Source: Phycisphaerales bacterium
Lineage (GTDB): Bacteria; Planctomycetota; Phycisphaerae; Phycisphaerales; SM1A02
Reading direction: 5' to 3'
NCBI GenBank assembly: GCA_030748805.1
Contig: JASMLG010000113.1
Span: 1 to 7,146 of the forward strand
Length of the DNA stretch: 7,146 nucleotides
In this document: positions 5,617 to 7,146 of the stretch, piece after piece
How positions within the stretch are numbered: the stretch's first letter is position 1
How the letters are laid out: every line of letters starts with the position of its first letter
Translations under genes and position numbers: made by a program
Notes under the pieces: generated by a model
Seen by the model: the letters and a program-made list of their open reading frames with translations, nothing else
Database searches by the model: none
What the model was told of the DNA's origin: nothing

Positions 5617-7146
5617 TATGAGCAAGGTCCCCAGTTTCCAACAATGTATAAAAGGTCGTTTACGTTTACCGCACCATCCCCATCGATGTCAGCTGGGCAA
5701 TCAGTACATGCTCCCCAAGCGTCAATAATTGCAAGAAGGTCGTTTACACCAAGTGTGTTGTCGCCATTTACATCACCTAAGCAAGTTTGGCATTCGTCAA
5801 GGATGCCGTCGTTGTTAGCGTCTGATTCTCCGAGTAATATATCTAGCATGTCAACAACTCCATTGCCATTGCAATCGGCAGGTTCATCATCAAATGCTAA
5901 TAAGAATACATCAAAGTCCTCAAGGTCTACATCACCATCTTGGTCAACGTCATGAATTGCGCACAGATCATCTGGTGTAGGAGTCGTTCCATAACACCCA
6001 CGGAATCCTACGGTGTCGCTGTATCCGTGAAAATCATCGAGTTCTACATCGTTGTCACTATCGCTGTCAAATTCAGCACGGCCAAGTGACCCTAGGAAAC
6101 CAATGAGCGCATCTTGGTCTTGAGGAGAGAGCGCAGCAAAACTATTTGCTGACGGAATGCCTTGAGAGCCAAACACTCCGTGTTCTGCAATTGCATCAAG
6201 TATTCTAGAGTCAAATGTGCCTGCAGAAAAACGTCCATCGTGCCAAATTGGATCTCGGTATGAAATGCCCCAGAGCGGGGGAGTCTTTAATTCTTGTCCG
6301 CTAGCATCGCCTTGGACGATGCCATCGCCCGCGAGCCCCATGTCATGCAATAAAAAATCGCCGTAGGGTTTGATGGCAATATTGCGAAGTGGCACTTCGG
6401 TTTCTGGGTCGTTTCCCGTAGTAAAATTCGGAGTATGACAAATGGCACAGCCAATAGTGTTGAAAATAACTTCACCACTCATGCCAGTTTGAGGTGTTTG
6501 TGGTGGGGGGGCAAGGAATCGTTGAAAGTCAGTAACTCGATCGATAAATTCAAAACCATCGGCATCAGGTCCATCTTCTGGGTCTGCAACGGTATCGCAA
6601 TTTTCAAGTAACTCTTCGTCACCATTTGGGGCATTGTCAAATGGAAGAAAACGATTACTCAGTCCCATTTCGTTTTGCGCAGCATCTGCAGAAAAAGTTA
6701 AGACAGAAGCAACTTGTGCCTTCCATCCAAACCGACCAACATGGAGTGGATCGGTTTCGTCTTCAAAGTTTGAAACCATGTGTGCCTTGCCACGTTGTCC
6801 TTCAGGTTGCGCATCCCGAATAGCAAGAAGATCTTCGTCACTTATTGCTTCAACTAGACCAAAAGCAAGTGCACTGTTTGTGACGCGCAAAGAAGTCACA
6901 TTTGCTTCAGTAGGAACAATTTCAGCGCATTCATCGCTAATTGCTTCGGCTTGTAGAAGAGATCCACCAAGTTCTGCAAGTGGATCGAACCCACCCTTTT
7001 TCCCGATGAAGCCAAAACGTGTGACCGTTTGATTTCCAGCTCCACCGATAGGATTGTTGTGGCAACTTCCGCAACTTGTTTGATTAAAAATTGGACCAAG
7101 TCCACCTTCGACTGTAAGGTCTTCGTTAAAAGCGAGTTTGCCTAGT
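5616..7146 (-). CDS. Di-heme oxidoreductase (DUF1111/DHOR family) with EF-hand-rich tail, 5' end beyond window
   Basis: The frame is open from codon 7145-7143 to the stop TAA at 5616-5618, giving 509 visible residues. A GTG at 6899 is internal: the preceding 82 codons encode family sequence including heme site CGSCH (visible residues 25-29) in GLGPIFNQTSCGSCHNNP. Further family blocks are VTNSALAFGLVEAISDEDL (about 84-105), VGRFGWKAQVASVL (about 136-149), FQRFLAPPP, the second heme site CAICH (233-237), DFLLHDMG, KTPPLWGISYRDPIWHDGR (about 287-305) and LSPQDQDALIGFLGSL (about 340-355). Only the N-terminal signal and a few tens of residues should be missing. After the catalytic domain, about 150 residues hold several EF-hand-like segments and two terminal dockerin-like repeats ending NWGPCS, an unusual addition. 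DHOR proteins are predicted periplasmic or surface di-heme redox enzymes related to peroxidases, mostly uncharacterised. This is the first gene of the visible operon. Confidence 0.92.
   Translation of the reverse strand, partial: LGKLAFNEDLTVEGGLGPIFNQTSCGSCHNNPIGGAGNQTVTRFGFIGKKGGFDPLAELGGSLLQAEAISDECAEIVPTEANVTSLRVTNSALAFGLVEAISDEDLLAIRDAQPEGQRGKAHMVSNFEDETDPLHVGRFGWKAQVASVLTFSADAAQNEMGLSNRFLPFDNAPNGDEELLENCDTVADPEDGPDADGFEFIDRVTDFQRFLAPPPQTPQTGMSGEVIFNTIGCAICHTPNFTTGNDPETEVPLRNIAIKPYGDFLLHDMGLAGDGIVQGDASGQELKTPPLWGISYRDPIWHDGRFSAGTFDSRILDAIAEHGVFGSQGIPSANSFAALSPQDQDALIGFLGSLGRAEFDSDSDNDVELDDFHGYSDTVGFRGCYGTTPTPDDLCAIHDVDQDGDVDLEDFDVFLLAFDDEPADCNGNGVVDMLDILLGESDANNDGILDECQTCLGDVNGDNTLGVNDLLAIIDAWGACTDCPADIDGDGAVNVNDLLYIVGNWGPCS
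5619..5783 (-). repeat. C-terminal dockerin-like repeat pair of the DHOR protein
   Basis: Two EF-hand-like units, GDVNGDNTLGVNDLLAIIDAWG and ADIDGDGAVNVNDLLYIVGNWG (given in shortened outline: D-N-D loops, a DLL helix and a closing WG), form the last 55 residues. Cysteines flank each unit. They match the tails of the two propeller proteins in the same operon and resemble the planctomycete type I dockerin-like ending. Confidence 0.85.
6435..6449 (-). other. Second c-type heme site CAICH in the DHOR protein
   Basis: Codons for Cys-Ala-Ile-Cys-His (visible residues 233-237) sit after GEVIFNTIG, the usual context of the C-terminal heme in DUF1111 proteins. Confidence 0.92.
7059..7073 (-). other. 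First c-type heme site CGSCH in the DHOR protein
   Basis: Codons for Cys-Gly-Ser-Cys-His lie in the stretch upstream of the internal GTG at 6899. They prove that the gene extends past that codon to the window edge, because a protein starting at 6899 would lack one of the two hemes. Confidence 0.92.

Noticed and set aside
5551..5955. Plus-strand frame of 134 codons
   Set aside because: It is antisense to the dockerin-like tail of the DHOR gene and has a Ser/Pro-rich translation typical of the reverse of D/N/G-rich repeats. It shows no recognisable motif.
5616..6899. A 427-residue gene starting at GTG 6899
   Set aside because: The same frame continues upstream without a stop to the window edge and encodes the first heme site CGSCH and the family block GLGPIFNQTSCGSCHNNP. 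GTG 6899 is internal.
6634..7032. Plus-strand frame of 132 codons
   Set aside because: It lies wholly opposite conserved DHOR coding sequence and its translation shows no domain.
6896..7105. Minus-strand frame of 69 codons with a MDLVQFLIKQ start
   Set aside because: It overlaps the 5' part of the DHOR gene in another frame, over codons that clearly encode the first heme region.

Overview
The window looks like part of a planctomycete genome, most likely a member of the Phycisphaerae and possibly marine. No ribosomal or other phylogenetic marker is present. The assignment rests on protein architecture: secreted proteins ending in paired dockerin-like EF-hand repeats of the form GD-N-DG-V-DLL-I-WG, a DCNGNGVVD-type repeat, a GSCCMSDGTC-type cysteine-rich module, and the planctomycete combination of a VCBS propeller with a lectin-like or MAM-like domain. 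By eye the DNA is moderately AT-rich, and coding density is high.

All four recognisable genes lie on the minus strand, so transcription runs from right to left. In that order they are: (1) a di-heme oxidoreductase of the DUF1111/DHOR family, cut at its N-terminus by the right edge (5616-7146); (2) a secreted VCBS/FG-GAP seven-repeat propeller protein (3280-5616), whose ATG overlaps the previous stop codon as TAATG; (3) a choice-of-anchor-B (LVIVD-type) propeller protein with further C-terminal modules (1105-3054); (4) a cytochrome c peroxidase of the CCP/MauG family, cut near its C-terminus by the left edge (1-1094). The last gene is easy to miss because its stop codon lies outside the window.

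The only sizeable gap is 225 bases between genes 2 and 3 (3055-3279). It holds a hairpin across the stop codon of gene 2, a 9-bp inverted repeat with a GGAGGT in its loop, a TATAAT box and a small U-followed hairpin. Gene 3 may therefore have its own promoter in addition to read-through. Gene 4 starts 10 bases after gene 3.

Together the cluster encodes two different di-heme c-type enzymes flanking two exported beta-propeller proteins. Three of the four carry related dockerin-like repeats; the end of the fourth cannot be seen. All products should act outside the cytoplasmic membrane. A joint oxidative role at the cell surface or in the periplasm is a reasonable inference, but the substrate cannot be read from the sequence. 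No tRNA, rRNA, CRISPR array, insertion sequence or convincing plus-strand gene was seen.
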